Of a stretch of DNA of 64,000 nucleotides, positions 20,139 to 28,470 are shown piece by piece. The notes beneath the pieces are model-generated. The model was not told the DNA's origin, did not search any database, and worked only from the letters and a program-made list of their open reading frames with translations. A program made the translations under genes and the position numbers. Location of the stretch: assembly GCF_001659985.1 (NCBI RefSeq), contig NZ_LYCS01000004.1, positions 186,001 to 250,000 of the forward strand, in the 5' to 3' direction. Origin of the DNA: Oceanobacillus sp. Castelsardo. GTDB lineage: Bacteria > Bacillota > Bacilli > Bacillales > Amphibacillaceae. Positions within the stretch are counted from its first letter, which is position 1, and each line of letters opens with the position of its first letter.

Positions 20139-20435
20139 ATGATTATTTTACCAATTCTTATTGTTTTATCACTTGTACTCTATGTATATTATAAAGTTGC
20201 TATCCTTAAGAGTAAAGATGGCCTTACTCAACATTATTTTAATGCGAGATCAAAAATCTGTCTTGGTAGTTTTGTTTTTTGTTTCGGGATTAATCAATAC
20301 TTTTTCTATCTAACTCGTATTTCTTTATTTATCGGAATTATTTTCGTATTACTCGGAATGTATCAAATGTACGATGGATTCAAACAAAATAAACATTACC
20401 GTAACGAGTGGAAAAGATTGAATCCTTATAACTAA
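20139..20435 (+). CDS. ytpI: YtpI family membrane protein
   Basis: 98-residue membrane protein with three hydrophobic segments (about 1-20, 40-60, 65-82) and a charged C-terminus (HYRNEWKRLNPYN). It matches YtpI of B. subtilis in size and location. Function unknown. The ATG is the one behind GGAGAG. A strong terminator follows. Confidence 0.78.
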   Translation: MIILPILIVLSLVLYVYYKVAILKSKDGLTQHYFNARSKICLGSFVFCFGINQYFFYLTRISLFIGIIFVLLGMYQMYDGFKQNKHYRNEWKRLNPYN

Positions 20436-20444
20436 ACCATGAAT

Positions 20445-20473
20445 AAACCAAGCTGAACGATTCAGCTTGGTTT
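20445..20473. terminator. Bidirectional terminator between ytpI and ytoI
   Basis: AAACCAAGCTGAA pairs with TTCAGCTTGGTTT over a 3-nt loop and is followed on the plus strand by TTTCTTTTTT. Confidence 0.85.
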
Positions 20474-20495
20474 TTTCTTTTTTAACAAACGTCAT

Positions 20496-21803
20496 TTAAC
20501 GATGGATTAGTTGAGCCATGATTAATCCTTTTCCTACTAATTTATTTTCGCTAAATACTTCTACATCTATCTTTGCGTATAATCTCCCTACACCTAGGAC
20601 AGTTGGTTTGATTGTTAATATACTTTCAATTTGCACAGGCTTATTAAAATAAACCGTTATATTTTCAATTGCGATATCCGCTTTTCTATCTTTTTGCAAT
20701 AATCTTGAACTAGCTTCTGTCATAAGTGCTGTGAAAACCCCATTCGACAATGTCCCCAACTGGTTTGTCATTTGCGGAATTACTTCTGTCGTATATACTT
20801 CTTCATCCTCTAAAAATTGCAAGTTACGCGAAACAATATCATCAATCGTTTCTCCTACTTGCGGTTGTCTTTGTACATACTGAAGTGCCTTTAGCACATC
20901 TTGTCTGGAAACAACCCCTTTTAAAATTCCGGAACTGTCAACTACTGGAACCACTTCTATCCCTTCCCAAACCATCGTATGGGAAACGGAAGCAAGAGAT
21001 GTTTTTGATTGTACAACTAGGGGTTTCTTACTCATCACCCGGTCAATAATAATATTTTTATCTTTTCCTACAATATCTTTAGAAGAAACCATTCCTATCA
21101 CACGTAATTTTTCATCAACTATCGGAAAACGAGAATGCCCTGATTTTTCATTAAGTTCATACCATTTTCCAATCGTATCCTTTGTTTTTATATAACTCGT
21201 TTCCTCCAAAGTAGTGGCAATGTCACCAACAAAAATAATTTCCTTCTTAATTAATTGGTCATATATTGCCCGGTTAATCATAGCCGCCACAGTGAACGTA
21301 TCATAACTTGTGGATATAATTGGCAACTCTTTGTCATCTGCTAATTTTTTAATATGTCCCTCTGTATCAAATCCACCAGTAATTAAAACAGCGGCTCCTT
21401 CATTTAAAGCTAACTCATGCGCTTTAATTCGGTTCCCTACAATAAGTAAAGAGCCCGCCTCGGTATAACGCATCATCGCTTCAAGTTGCATCGCACCTAT
21501 AACAAATTTACTTAACGTTTTATGAAGACCATTACTACCACCTAATACTTGTCCATCGATAATATTAACAACTTCAGCAAAGGTTAACTTTTCAAAGTTC
21601 TCTTTCTTCTTACGCTCAATACGAATCGTTCCTACACGCTCTATCGTACTAACGAGTCCTTGATTTTCAGCATCTTTAATCGCTCGATATGCAGTTCCAT
21701 CACTCACATTTAATTGTTTGGCAATTTGCCGTACAGAAATTTTATGGCCAACATCTAATGAAATGATATGTTGAATGATTTGTTCATGTTTTGTTGTCAC
21801 CAT
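20496..21803 (-). CDS. ytoI: YtoI-like CBS-domain regulator with hotdog domain
   Basis: About 435 residues in four parts: an N-terminal HTH (about 5-60, VRQIAKQLNVSDGTAYRAIKDAE), a DRTGG-like domain (about 75-185), two CBS repeats (about 195-310), and a C-terminal hotdog thioesterase-like domain (about 330-430). CBS pairs typically bind adenine nucleotides. This is the YtoI architecture from the same B. subtilis locus; its role is not established. The start is uncertain among closely spaced ATG/GTG codons; the one behind GGTGAT was chosen. Confidence 0.85.
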   Translation of the reverse strand: MVTTKHEQIIQHIISLDVGHKISVRQIAKQLNVSDGTAYRAIKDAENQGLVSTIERVGTIRIERKKKENFEKLTFAEVVNIIDGQVLGGSNGLHKTLSKFVIGAMQLEAMMRYTEAGSLLIVGNRIKAHELALNEGAAVLITGGFDTEGHIKKLADDKELPIISTSYDTFTVAAMINRAIYDQLIKKEIIFVGDIATTLEETSYIKTKDTIGKWYELNEKSGHSRFPIVDEKLRVIGMVSSKDIVGKDKNIIIDRVMSKKPLVVQSKTSLASVSHTMVWEGIEVVPVVDSSGILKGVVSRQDVLKALQYVQRQPQVGETIDDIVSRNLQFLEDEEVYTTEVIPQMTNQLGTLSNGVFTALMTEASSRLLQKDRKADIAIENITVYFNKPVQIESILTIKPTVLGVGRLYAKIDVEVFSENKLVGKGLIMAQLIHR

Positions 21804-21873
21804 TAACATCACCAGCTTTCAACTGTACTATCTCATCTTTTAAATAATATTATACAGTTGAAACTGTAGAATC

Positions 21874-22101
21874 TCAATGCATATCTACCTGCCTTGCAGT
21901 TAGCTCCTTCTGTTCCATTACAGGTGGTTTAGTCATTTGTAAAAGCGTGGCTAAATTCGCTCCTATCACAAGGAATAGAAATACTAGCCAACTCCCCCAA
22001 AATAGTTTTTCTACAGTCGTTGCAGCATACGGAAAATACGGCCATGCTACATAAAGGAAAAACGCAGCTAATAGTAAACGTAAAATTGCGTAGTTTTTCA
22101 T
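21874..22101 (-). CDS. Small two-helix membrane protein, unknown
   Basis: 75 residues with two transmembrane helices (about 5-22 and 32-55) and a charged C-terminal tail. A strong GGGGGA ribosome site precedes the ATG, supporting translation. It sits alone upstream of ytoI. I do not recognise a family. Confidence 0.65.
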   Translation of the reverse strand: MKNYAILRLLLAAFFLYVAWPYFPYAATTVEKLFWGSWLVFLFLVIGANLATLLQMTKPPVMEQKELTARQVDMH

Positions 22102-22210
22102 AAAATCCCCCTTTCTATCTATAAATATGAAAACCAGAACCCTTTAGAACTTATTATTTTAGACAAGATGATCATTGTAAGAGTTGTAAGGAAAGAGTTA
22201 TTATTCGGGC

Positions 22211-22240
22211 AAAAAAAATAAGCCTGCTTTGGCAAGCTTT
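22211..22240 (-). terminator. Terminator after the frameshifted coiled-coil gene
   Basis: AAGCCTGC/GCAAGCTT forms an imperfect 8-bp stem; on the minus strand it is followed by TATTTTTTTTG. Confidence 0.6.
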
Positions 22241-22504
22241 ATCCTCTTTGTTCTTGAAGAATAGAGATGTCCGCTTTTGCTTCTAATAATTCGTTGGAAA
22301 GGAGTGTTACTTTCTTGTCCACTTTTCGAATATCTTGCTTAAGTTCCGTTCTCATTTCTTTTACTTCATTTTCTAGATTAGAAACTCGTCCTTCTAAATT
22401 GGTTAATCTTTTTTTACACTTCCTAATCTAACATTAATTTCTTTAACCGTATTAGCCACTTCTTGTATCGCCATAAATAAATCATTATTTGAAACTTCCG
22501 CCAA
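22239..22504 (-). pseudogene. Small coiled-coil protein interrupted by a frameshift
   Basis: A TTG start behind GAAGGAGGG opens a frame of 34 codons ending at a seven-A tract. Continuing in the next frame after the tract gives about 55 more residues that are clearly coiled coil (LTNLEGRVSNLENEVKEM, KVDKKVTLLSNELLEAKAD) and stop just before the terminator. One missing A in the run explains the break. Ribosome site and terminator are intact, so either it is a recent pseudogene, a sequencing error, or a slippage site. The segment 22505-22730 holds nothing else convincing. Confidence 0.6.
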
Positions 22505-22731
22505 TTCGATTCCCTCCTTCTTCTATGGTGCTCAAATATTAGCATGTGATACTTATTTCAACAACAACCAAAAAGACAAAACAAACGACATTTGGAATTC
22601 AAAAATATAGTTTCACTCTAGGTAAAAATCGTTTTCGAACATGTATGCATACCTATTTTTAAAAAACAAACTAAGATTATTAGTAATCTTCCACCACCAA
22701 CGCTGTACAGCAGTGGGGATTGACAGTAGAT

Positions 22732-22761
22732 TAAAATAGCCCCCTTCCTAAGAAAGAGCTA
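22732..22761 (-). terminator. Terminator of the type IV pilus operon
   Basis: ATAGC...CTTTC pairs with GAAGG...GCTAT right after the pilO stop, followed on the minus strand by TTTTAATC. Confidence 0.6.
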
Positions 22762-23289
22762 TCCTTTATAAAATATGGTAACCGTTAATGTAAGATAAAC
22801 ATCTGTATCCGTTTGTTCTATATTTACCGTATCAATTCTCATAAGCCTATCACTTGTAATGACTTTATCCATAAAAGAGTTTATATCTTTTAAATTTCTA
22901 CCTTCTACGTCTAATGCATAAGACCTTTCCTGCAAATTTGTATCTTCTTCGTCATGATCGCCTTCTAATTCTGATGAAGAAGCGATATTGTCTATATTGA
23001 CATTTGCAGAACTAGCAATATTGTTTATATTTATTAACATACTGTCTGGGGAAGGTTCATTTGGAACAAAATCGGCAACCCGTAAAAGTTCGTCATCTAA
23101 ATCTTCGGTTGTTTGATTTTGTAATTTATCTAATTGGTTTTCATACATAGAAACCTCTGTAGCTAGTGCCTCTTTATCTACTTTAAGCGGCTTTATTATT
23201 GTAAAGTACGAAATACCATAAATGGCAAATACAGCAGCAATTACCGCTACTAATATATATGTTCGCTTTTTCGGCCAATTTTTAATCAT
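22759..23289 (-). CDS. pilO: Type IV pilus alignment protein PilO-like
   Basis: 176-residue bitopic inner-membrane protein: one N-terminal helix (about 10-30), a coiled coil, and a small C-terminal ferredoxin-like domain (about 75-175). It is identified by its place behind pilM and pilN and by the PilO layout; sequence identity in this family is low. PilN and PilO form the alignment complex linking PilM and the platform to the pilus. It overlaps pilN by 8 nt. Confidence 0.75.
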   Translation of the reverse strand: MIKNWPKKRTYILVAVIAAVFAIYGISYFTIIKPLKVDKEALATEVSMYENQLDKLQNQTTEDLDDELLRVADFVPNEPSPDSMLININNIASSANVNIDNIASSSELEGDHDEEDTNLQERSYALDVEGRNLKDINSFMDKVITSDRLMRIDTVNIEQTDTDVYLTLTVTIFYKG

Positions 23290-23821
23290 CTGTACTAAAC
23301 TCCTTTAACAAAGCAGCCTGATCAATAGTTAAAGTTAACGTAGCTTCATATGTGGATTCTTGTTTACCAATATTGGTTAATTCCGTTTCTCTTACATAAT
23401 CTAGATTGGATAAAGATGAAATATTTTTAGCAGCATCATCCAGTGAAGTGAATTCTGCTCGAATCACAACTGTATCTTCCCCAGAAAAATCATAGTTCAA
23501 TAGATCGTCCGAATTGATGATGTTTAATAAATCATGATAAAGAGGAACAGTAGGAATTGTTTCACTTTGTAAGACCTGAATATCTTTTTGAAGCTGCTTA
23601 AGTTCCCTTTTTCCAGTATATTCCTTTTGTATTTCTAAGATAGATGCTTCGATTTGCTCCTTCTGATTATTCAAGGAAGCCATTTCTGTTGTATATTGAT
23701 TTTTTTGATAAAGTAACATACCAACTACCACGAGTAAAAGGATTATAAATGCTATTCCCCACCAAAGGAAAGCTGAATATTTATTTGTCTTTTTTTCAAT
23801 AAAATTTATCTCTGTATTCAT
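23282..23821 (-). CDS. pilN: Type IV pilus alignment protein PilN-like
   Basis: 179 residues. The first residues carry an INFIEKK segment resembling the conserved INLLP motif through which PilN contacts PilM. A transmembrane helix (about 17-40), coiled coil (about 45-85) and periplasm-type small domain follow. It lies between pilM (8 bp) and pilO (overlap), so the three are made together. Confidence 0.78.
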   Translation of the reverse strand: MNTEINFIEKKTNKYSAFLWWGIAFIILLLVVVGMLLYQKNQYTTEMASLNNQKEQIEASILEIQKEYTGKRELKQLQKDIQVLQSETIPTVPLYHDLLNIINSDDLLNYDFSGEDTVVIRAEFTSLDDAAKNISSLSNLDYVRETELTNIGKQESTYEATLTLTIDQAALLKEFSTDD

Positions 23822-23829
23822 CGCTTTCC

Positions 23830-24738
23830 TTACACATCCTTCTTCAAAGCTAAACCTAGCACATCCACATAGGTTGCTTTCAGTTCATCTCTTTCAAAGT
23901 TCTCTATTGGTATTTCCACCATCTCGAATAATAACTGTTTTATTTTTGCCAAATACAGAAAATCACCAGATAAAATCAATTGGTTAATCTGGTATTCACC
24001 TTTTGTAATAGAATAACGATAGAAATCAATTATTCGATTAATTTCAATAAGGTAATCATTAACATACTGCATCAACGATTCTTCCTCTAAATCCGTACTG
24101 ATATCGTTCACTTTTATATGTCGGGTAAAGACAGCCTTATGTTCCTGAATAATGGTCAAACTTAATGAATCATTATTCCAATGGATGAGCAGAACATGCT
24201 TTTTGTCATCAGATTTATTTTTATAATAGTATCGATATATAGATAGAGAAGTTAAGTCCGCAGCCGTTGGATTTAATCCTGCATTTTGAAAGGCATCTAT
24301 GTATTCTGTTAATTTTTCTTTTGGATAAGCATATAAAAGTACATGGTGTTTACCTTCCTCTGTATCCAATAATTCGATATCGATAACTGGATTAGAAAAA
24401 GGTAAATAAATTTGATTTCCAATTTGTGTATAGATATAACTTTTTGCTTCATCCTTCGTTAAGGAAGCAGGTATTTGAATTTGTCTTATCACAACCGTAT
24501 CATCCGGCATAGCAATAAAAAGATTTTTACGTTTCCATTTATGTTGATGGACTAACTGATTGACAACTTCTGTAAATACGGCCTTATTTATTAATCTTCC
24601 ATCTTGGATGGTACCCTGTGGTATTTCAATCTGTCCATGTTCCATTAATCCGTTCATCGTATTTGATTTGTGAAAAGCATAACGCAAAACATGATTCGTT
24701 ATAGCAATATTGACCCTACCTTTATTTAAAAAACTCAT
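23830..24738 (-). CDS. pilM: Type IV pilus assembly actin-like protein PilM
   Basis: 302-residue cytoplasmic protein with the PilM actin-like ATPase fold: VNIAITNHVLRYAFHK at the start, IAMPDDTVVIRQIQIP, and a DLTSLSIYRY segment before the second lobe. In type IV pilus systems PilM anchors the PilN/PilO complex on the cytoplasmic side. The nucleotide-binding glycine motifs are weaker than in proteobacterial PilM, common in Firmicutes. Confidence 0.8.
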   Translation of the reverse strand: MSFLNKGRVNIAITNHVLRYAFHKSNTMNGLMEHGQIEIPQGTIQDGRLINKAVFTEVVNQLVHQHKWKRKNLFIAMPDDTVVIRQIQIPASLTKDEAKSYIYTQIGNQIYLPFSNPVIDIELLDTEEGKHHVLLYAYPKEKLTEYIDAFQNAGLNPTAADLTSLSIYRYYYKNKSDDKKHVLLIHWNNDSLSLTIIQEHKAVFTRHIKVNDISTDLEEESLMQYVNDYLIEINRIIDFYRYSITKGEYQINQLILSGDFLYLAKIKQLLFEMVEIPIENFERDELKATYVDVLGLALKKDV

Positions 24739-24749
24739 GCTGTCACCTC

Positions 24750-25502
24750 TTATAGCAAGTTTATATACCAGTTTAATAATGTATCACCGTAAAAATACGC
24801 AATAAGTGATCCAAAAACAATATATGGTCCAAATGGGACTGGCTGTTTTCTTCCTACTATTTTAGTTAATAGTAAAAAAACGCCAATAATAGCACCGATC
24901 ATACAAGATAAGAAAAAGGCCAATAAAACCTTTTGTACACCAAGCACAATGCCTAACACACCAAAAAGTTTCATATCTCCAGCACCCATTCCACCACGAC
25001 TTAAAATAATAATAATAGCCAAAAGTACTACCCCAATGATAGCACCTATAATCGGTGACCACCATGGTTCAAGCGGAACTAGGACTCGCATCAAAATAAA
25101 AAATGGCAGAAAGAAAAGTAAAACTTTATTAGGGATTAGCATATATTTGATATCTGAAACAAATATAATCATGAGCATGGATACAAGTAATAGGGCTGTG
25201 ATCAATTCGAATTTAAAACCAATGATTGAAAAACTCAATGCAAATAGAACACCTGTGAATAGTTCTATAGTTGGATAGATATATGAGATTTTCCCCTTAC
25301 AATGTCTACATTTCCCACGTTGAATCAGGAAGGAAAAGAGCGGAATATTTTCGTACCATGTCAGTTGATGATTGCAATATGGACAAGCGGAACGGTCATT
25401 TGCGAAGGGTATATTTTTTGGAAGACGTAAACCGACGACGTTGAAGAATGAGCCGAAAACGAGGCCTATGAGGAAGAAAAGTAATATATTGATAAAAATC
25501 AT
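24750..25502 (-). CDS. pilD: Type IV prepilin peptidase
   Basis: Membrane aspartic peptidase (250 residues) that cleaves and N-methylates prepilins. FGSFFNVVGLRLP begins the N-terminal domain; the zinc-type cysteines CPYC and CRHC are at about 40 and 65. The two catalytic aspartates are in VSDIKYMLIPN and GGMGAGDMKLFG (the GxGD motif). Six or more membrane helices are evident. It lies behind pilA, separated by a hairpin, and probably processes all four pilins here; it may also serve the competence pseudopilus. Confidence 0.93.
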   Translation of the reverse strand: MIFINILLFFLIGLVFGSFFNVVGLRLPKNIPFANDRSACPYCNHQLTWYENIPLFSFLIQRGKCRHCKGKISYIYPTIELFTGVLFALSFSIIGFKFELITALLLVSMLMIIFVSDIKYMLIPNKVLLFFLPFFILMRVLVPLEPWWSPIIGAIIGVVLLAIIIILSRGGMGAGDMKLFGVLGIVLGVQKVLLAFFLSCMIGAIIGVFLLLTKIVGRKQPVPFGPYIVFGSLIAYFYGDTLLNWYINLL

Positions 25503-25535
25503 TATTTTGCTCCTTCGTATTGTTAATTAAAGAAA

Positions 25536-25561
25536 ACGCCCTAGAGTTAGGGCTAGGGCGT
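25536..25561 (-). terminator. Hairpin between pilA and pilD
   Basis: ACGCCCTAG pairs perfectly with CTAGGGCGT over an 8-nt loop, then TTTTCTTT on the minus strand. It would end most pilA transcripts while letting some through to pilD-pilMNO, so pilin can outnumber the assembly proteins. The rest of 25503-25674 holds no gene. Confidence 0.65.
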
Positions 25562-25674
25562 AAATTATTAATTAAAAAAAACCTATATTTTTATAAAAAA
25601 CATAACTACAATAATCTATCTAAAAGGGTTAATAAAAAATTTCTATAATCAACCTAGGACTAACCTTGTCCATC

Positions 25675-26028
25675 CTAACCGTTAGAACCTTTAGTAAACT
25701 TGAATACCCCGTCACTCTTGGAAACAGATCCAGAATACGCATTATCTGTTGTAGGATCAATTGGAACTTCTTCTAGATATCCTAATTCATGTAATTTATC
25801 AACTGTCATTCCTTCTGTAAACTCACCACTGACGTCTGCCAACCTTGCTGCGTTTTCTATTAATTCTATGTTAGCTTCATCTGCATCATCTTTTGACTTA
25901 CTTACTATGTTCCCAACTGCTGGAATAGCAATGGCCAAAATAATCGCCAAAATCGCAATAACTGCTAGTAACTCAACTAGCGTAAATCCTTTCTCTTTCT
26001 TTACCATCTTTTTAATGCGTTGTAACAT
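25675..26028 (-). CDS. pilA: Type IV major pilin
   Basis: 117-residue prepilin with class III signal: short basic leader MLQRIKKMVKKEKG, cleavage after the Gly, then FTLVELLAVIAILAIILAIA with the essential Glu at position +5. A short globular domain follows with many acidic residues and the ending DPTTDNAYSG, like small Gram-positive and pseudopilin domains. No cysteines are visible. It has its own promoter and a long structured leader, and a terminator-like hairpin behind, consistent with being the abundant subunit. Confidence 0.9.
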   Translation of the reverse strand: MLQRIKKMVKKEKGFTLVELLAVIAILAIILAIAIPAVGNIVSKSKDDADEANIELIENAARLADVSGEFTEGMTVDKLHELGYLEEVPIDPTTDNAYSGSVSKSDGVFKFTKGSNG

Positions 26029-26152
26029 TAAAATCGACTCCTCTCTTTTTTAAAAATCTAAAATGTATGAAGTCGGCCGGTTGCACTACTTGCTCCAGAT
26101 TACCAAAGTGCCCAAATAACAGTAATCTATCATCACTTCCTACTTATTACCT
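26029..26152 (-). ncRNA. Structured pilA leader, candidate cis-regulatory RNA
   Basis: The roughly 124-nt leader can form AGATTAC/GTAATCT (26122-26128 with 26097-26103). The loop of that stem contains GCACT (26107-26111), which pairs with AGTGC outside it (26083-26087), an H-type pseudoknot. Next, CGACTTC (26069-26075) can pair with GGAGTCG (26035-26041), which contains the Shine-Dalgarno GGAG. This is the layout of a translation-controlling riboswitch. I cannot match it from memory to a known class, including c-di-GMP classes I and II. Confidence 0.5.
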
Positions 26153-26158
26153 ACTTAA

Positions 26159-26164
26159 ATTATA
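26159..26164 (-). promoter_or_regulatory. -10 box of a pilA promoter
   Basis: Minus-strand TATAAT, with a weak TGGTTA -35 at 17 bp spacing. It would start transcription near 26152, at the 5' edge of the structured leader. Confidence 0.45.
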
Positions 26165-26218
26165 TATGAATCTATTAAAAATAACCATACATAATATGAC
26201 AAATTTATTAAAAAAACA

Positions 26219-27415
26219 CTAAAATGTTTCAAACATACTAAACATCGGAATAACCATTGCAAGAACAATTCCGCCAACTAATAAACTAAGAATAACAACC
26301 ATAATTGGCTCGATTAACGTTTTAATTCTATCAGATAATTGATTCACTTCTTCTTCATAAAATTCAGCAGCCTTCCTTAACATGTGATCCAATGTACCGG
26401 TTCTCTCTCCGATTTGGATCATTTGTACAATGAGTGGTGGAAATGCCCAGTGTCCTTTCATTGCCCTTGCTATGGATTCCCCGGAAGTTAGTTGCTCCCT
26501 AGCCTGTCCAATGACATCCCGGATGACACGATTTCCAACTACTCTTTCGGTAATTTCCATAGACTGTAAAATTGGAACAGAACTGTTTACCAAAGTGCTA
26601 AGGGTTTGGGTCATTCTAACTAATGCCCCTTTATGTGCTAAAACACCTAATAGAGGAAATCTCATTTTAATCACATCTACTTGATAAGCGAAACGATCAA
26701 ATTGTATGAAATATTTATACAAAACAGCAGCAAGAATTACAACAGCAAATAGAATCCACCAATATTTTCCAACCCAATCACTTAAATTCAGTACAAATTG
26801 TGTATAAGCGGGAACCTCCTCCCCCATCGAACCAAACATATTAACAAAAGTTGGTACGATAAATACGAGAAGAAAGATACTTAATAATATCGTAATGACC
26901 CCAACCACACTCGGGTACATAAGTGCTGAAACAACTTTCTGCTTATTACGATAATCTTTCTCATAATAATCAGCCATTTCATTTAAAATATCATCCAGTT
27001 TACCGCTCGCTTCTCCTGCATGAATCATATTAACTAGTAATGAGGGGAATACTTTTGGATGCCTCTCTGCTGCCTTTGATAGTGCTACCCCACGACCTAA
27101 TTGTTTATCAATGTCAGTTAATGCAGTTTTTAATGCGTAGTTCTCCGTTTGCTCTATCATCGTTTTAGTTGAATCGGAAATAGAAATCCCAGCTCGTATT
27201 AATGTAGCATACTGCCTTAAAAATACGACAAAGTCTTTTACTTTAACTTTTTTATTTAAAATAATATCCTTATTCCAAGGTTTTGTTTCTTCAATATTTA
27301 AAATGATAAGACCACTAGATTCTAATTCACGCAAAGCTTGTGCCTTAGAATCTGCATCAATTTTCCCTTTTATTTTCTGACCAGATATTCGTTTTCCGCT
27401 ATACTGAAAATTCAT
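26219..27415 (-). CDS. pilC: Type II secretion / type IV pilus platform protein PilC
   Basis: Inner-membrane platform protein, 398 residues. Two GspF/PilC repeats are visible: the first around VVFLRQYATLIRAGISI and MIHAGEASGKLDDIL, the second around MTQTLSTLVNSSVPILQSM and IQIGERTGTLDHML. Three membrane helices lie near 165-195, 220-245 and the C-terminus. The start is the second ATG, placed after AAAGGA, since the first ATG overlaps that ribosome site. It overlaps the pilT 3' end. Confidence 0.93.
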   Translation of the reverse strand: MNFQYSGKRISGQKIKGKIDADSKAQALRELESSGLIILNIEETKPWNKDIILNKKVKVKDFVVFLRQYATLIRAGISISDSTKTMIEQTENYALKTALTDIDKQLGRGVALSKAAERHPKVFPSLLVNMIHAGEASGKLDDILNEMADYYEKDYRNKQKVVSALMYPSVVGVITILLSIFLLVFIVPTFVNMFGSMGEEVPAYTQFVLNLSDWVGKYWWILFAVVILAAVLYKYFIQFDRFAYQVDVIKMRFPLLGVLAHKGALVRMTQTLSTLVNSSVPILQSMEITERVVGNRVIRDVIGQAREQLTSGESIARAMKGHWAFPPLIVQMIQIGERTGTLDHMLRKAAEFYEEEVNQLSDRIKTLIEPIMVVILSLLVGGIVLAMVIPMFSMFETF

Positions 27416-28460
27416 AACTAATATTCCTTTCATTTAAAAAAGGTGCGGCAGTTTCAAATGTAATTTGGTCTTCTTGGACTAAACGTTTCAAATCCATTTC
27501 CAATGTATGCATCCCTTGTTCCCGTGAAGTTTGTAAAACATTCTGCACTTGGTGTAATTTTTCATTACGGATTAAATTTTTAACAGCAGACGTGTTCAAT
27601 AAAACTTCCGTTGCCACCCTACGTCCAGTCTGATCTTTGGTAATTAATAATCGTTGAGAAATAACAGCTCTAAGAATAGTAGACAGTTGAATACGAATCT
27701 GTGTTTGTTGTTCTGCAGGAAAAACATCTATAATCCTTTCAATTGTAGAAACGGCATCTGTCGTATGTAAGGTAGCCAGCACTAAGTGCCCAGTTTCTGC
27801 AGCTGTTATCGCAGTTGAAATCGTATCTAAGTCACGCATTTCTCCTACTAAGATGACATCAGGATCCTGTCGTAAACATGCTCGTAATCCTTGAGAAAAT
27901 GATTTTGTGTCAAATCCGATTTCCCGCTGATCGATAATCGACTTCTGATGTTTATGCATATACTCTATCGGATCCTCCAGGGTTATAATATGATTCTCCA
28001 TTCCCTGATTCATGTAATTTATCATCGAAGCTAGAGTTGTACTTTTCCCGCTTCCTGTAGGACCAGTGACCAATACTAATCCTTGGGGATAATGCATGAT
28101 ATCTTTTGCAATTTGCGGCAAATATAATTCTTCGATAGATGGTATCCTTGTCGGAATCGTACGAACAGCAAGAGATAGCTCTCCACGCTGATAAAAAACA
28201 TTCATACGAAAACGAGATAAACCTTCAATTCCATAAGAAAAATCAAGCTCCCGTTTATCTTCTAATTTTTTATATAAATCATCTGACAATATTGCCTTCA
28301 CAATATCTCTTGTATGGGAAGGGATTAAAACAGATTCACTAGTTTGTTCTACTAAACTACCATTAATTCGAAAGATAGGGGCCTTGCCAACGGTTAAATG
28401 TACGTCAGATGCATTTACCTCACATGCTTCTTTTAGCCAATTATCAAATATCTGTTTCAT
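27399..28460 (-). CDS. pilT: Pilus retraction ATPase PilT
   Basis: 353-residue hexameric ATPase that depolymerises type IV pili and powers twitching. PilT features are all present: N-terminal ASDVHLTVG, Walker A GPTGSGKSTT, the Asp box, Walker B region DPDVILVGEMRDLDT, and the His-box TGHLVLATLHTTDA. A full C-terminal domain follows, although the family AIRNLIRE motif reads VKNLIRNEKLHQ. The start behind AGGGGG replaces a 14-residue-longer frame. Its presence argues for a retractile pilus rather than only a DNA-uptake pseudopilus. Confidence 0.94.
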   Translation of the reverse strand: MKQIFDNWLKEACEVNASDVHLTVGKAPIFRINGSLVEQTSESVLIPSHTRDIVKAILSDDLYKKLEDKRELDFSYGIEGLSRFRMNVFYQRGELSLAVRTIPTRIPSIEELYLPQIAKDIMHYPQGLVLVTGPTGSGKSTTLASMINYMNQGMENHIITLEDPIEYMHKHQKSIIDQREIGFDTKSFSQGLRACLRQDPDVILVGEMRDLDTISTAITAAETGHLVLATLHTTDAVSTIERIIDVFPAEQQTQIRIQLSTILRAVISQRLLITKDQTGRRVATEVLLNTSAVKNLIRNEKLHQVQNVLQTSREQGMHTLEMDLKRLVQEDQITFETAAPFLNERNISYEFSV

Positions 28461-28470
28461 ATATATCCCC

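Noticed and set aside
26029-26152. c-di-GMP-I or c-di-GMP-II riboswitch ahead of pilA
   Set aside because: The conserved core strings of either class cannot be found; reported instead as an unassigned structured leader.
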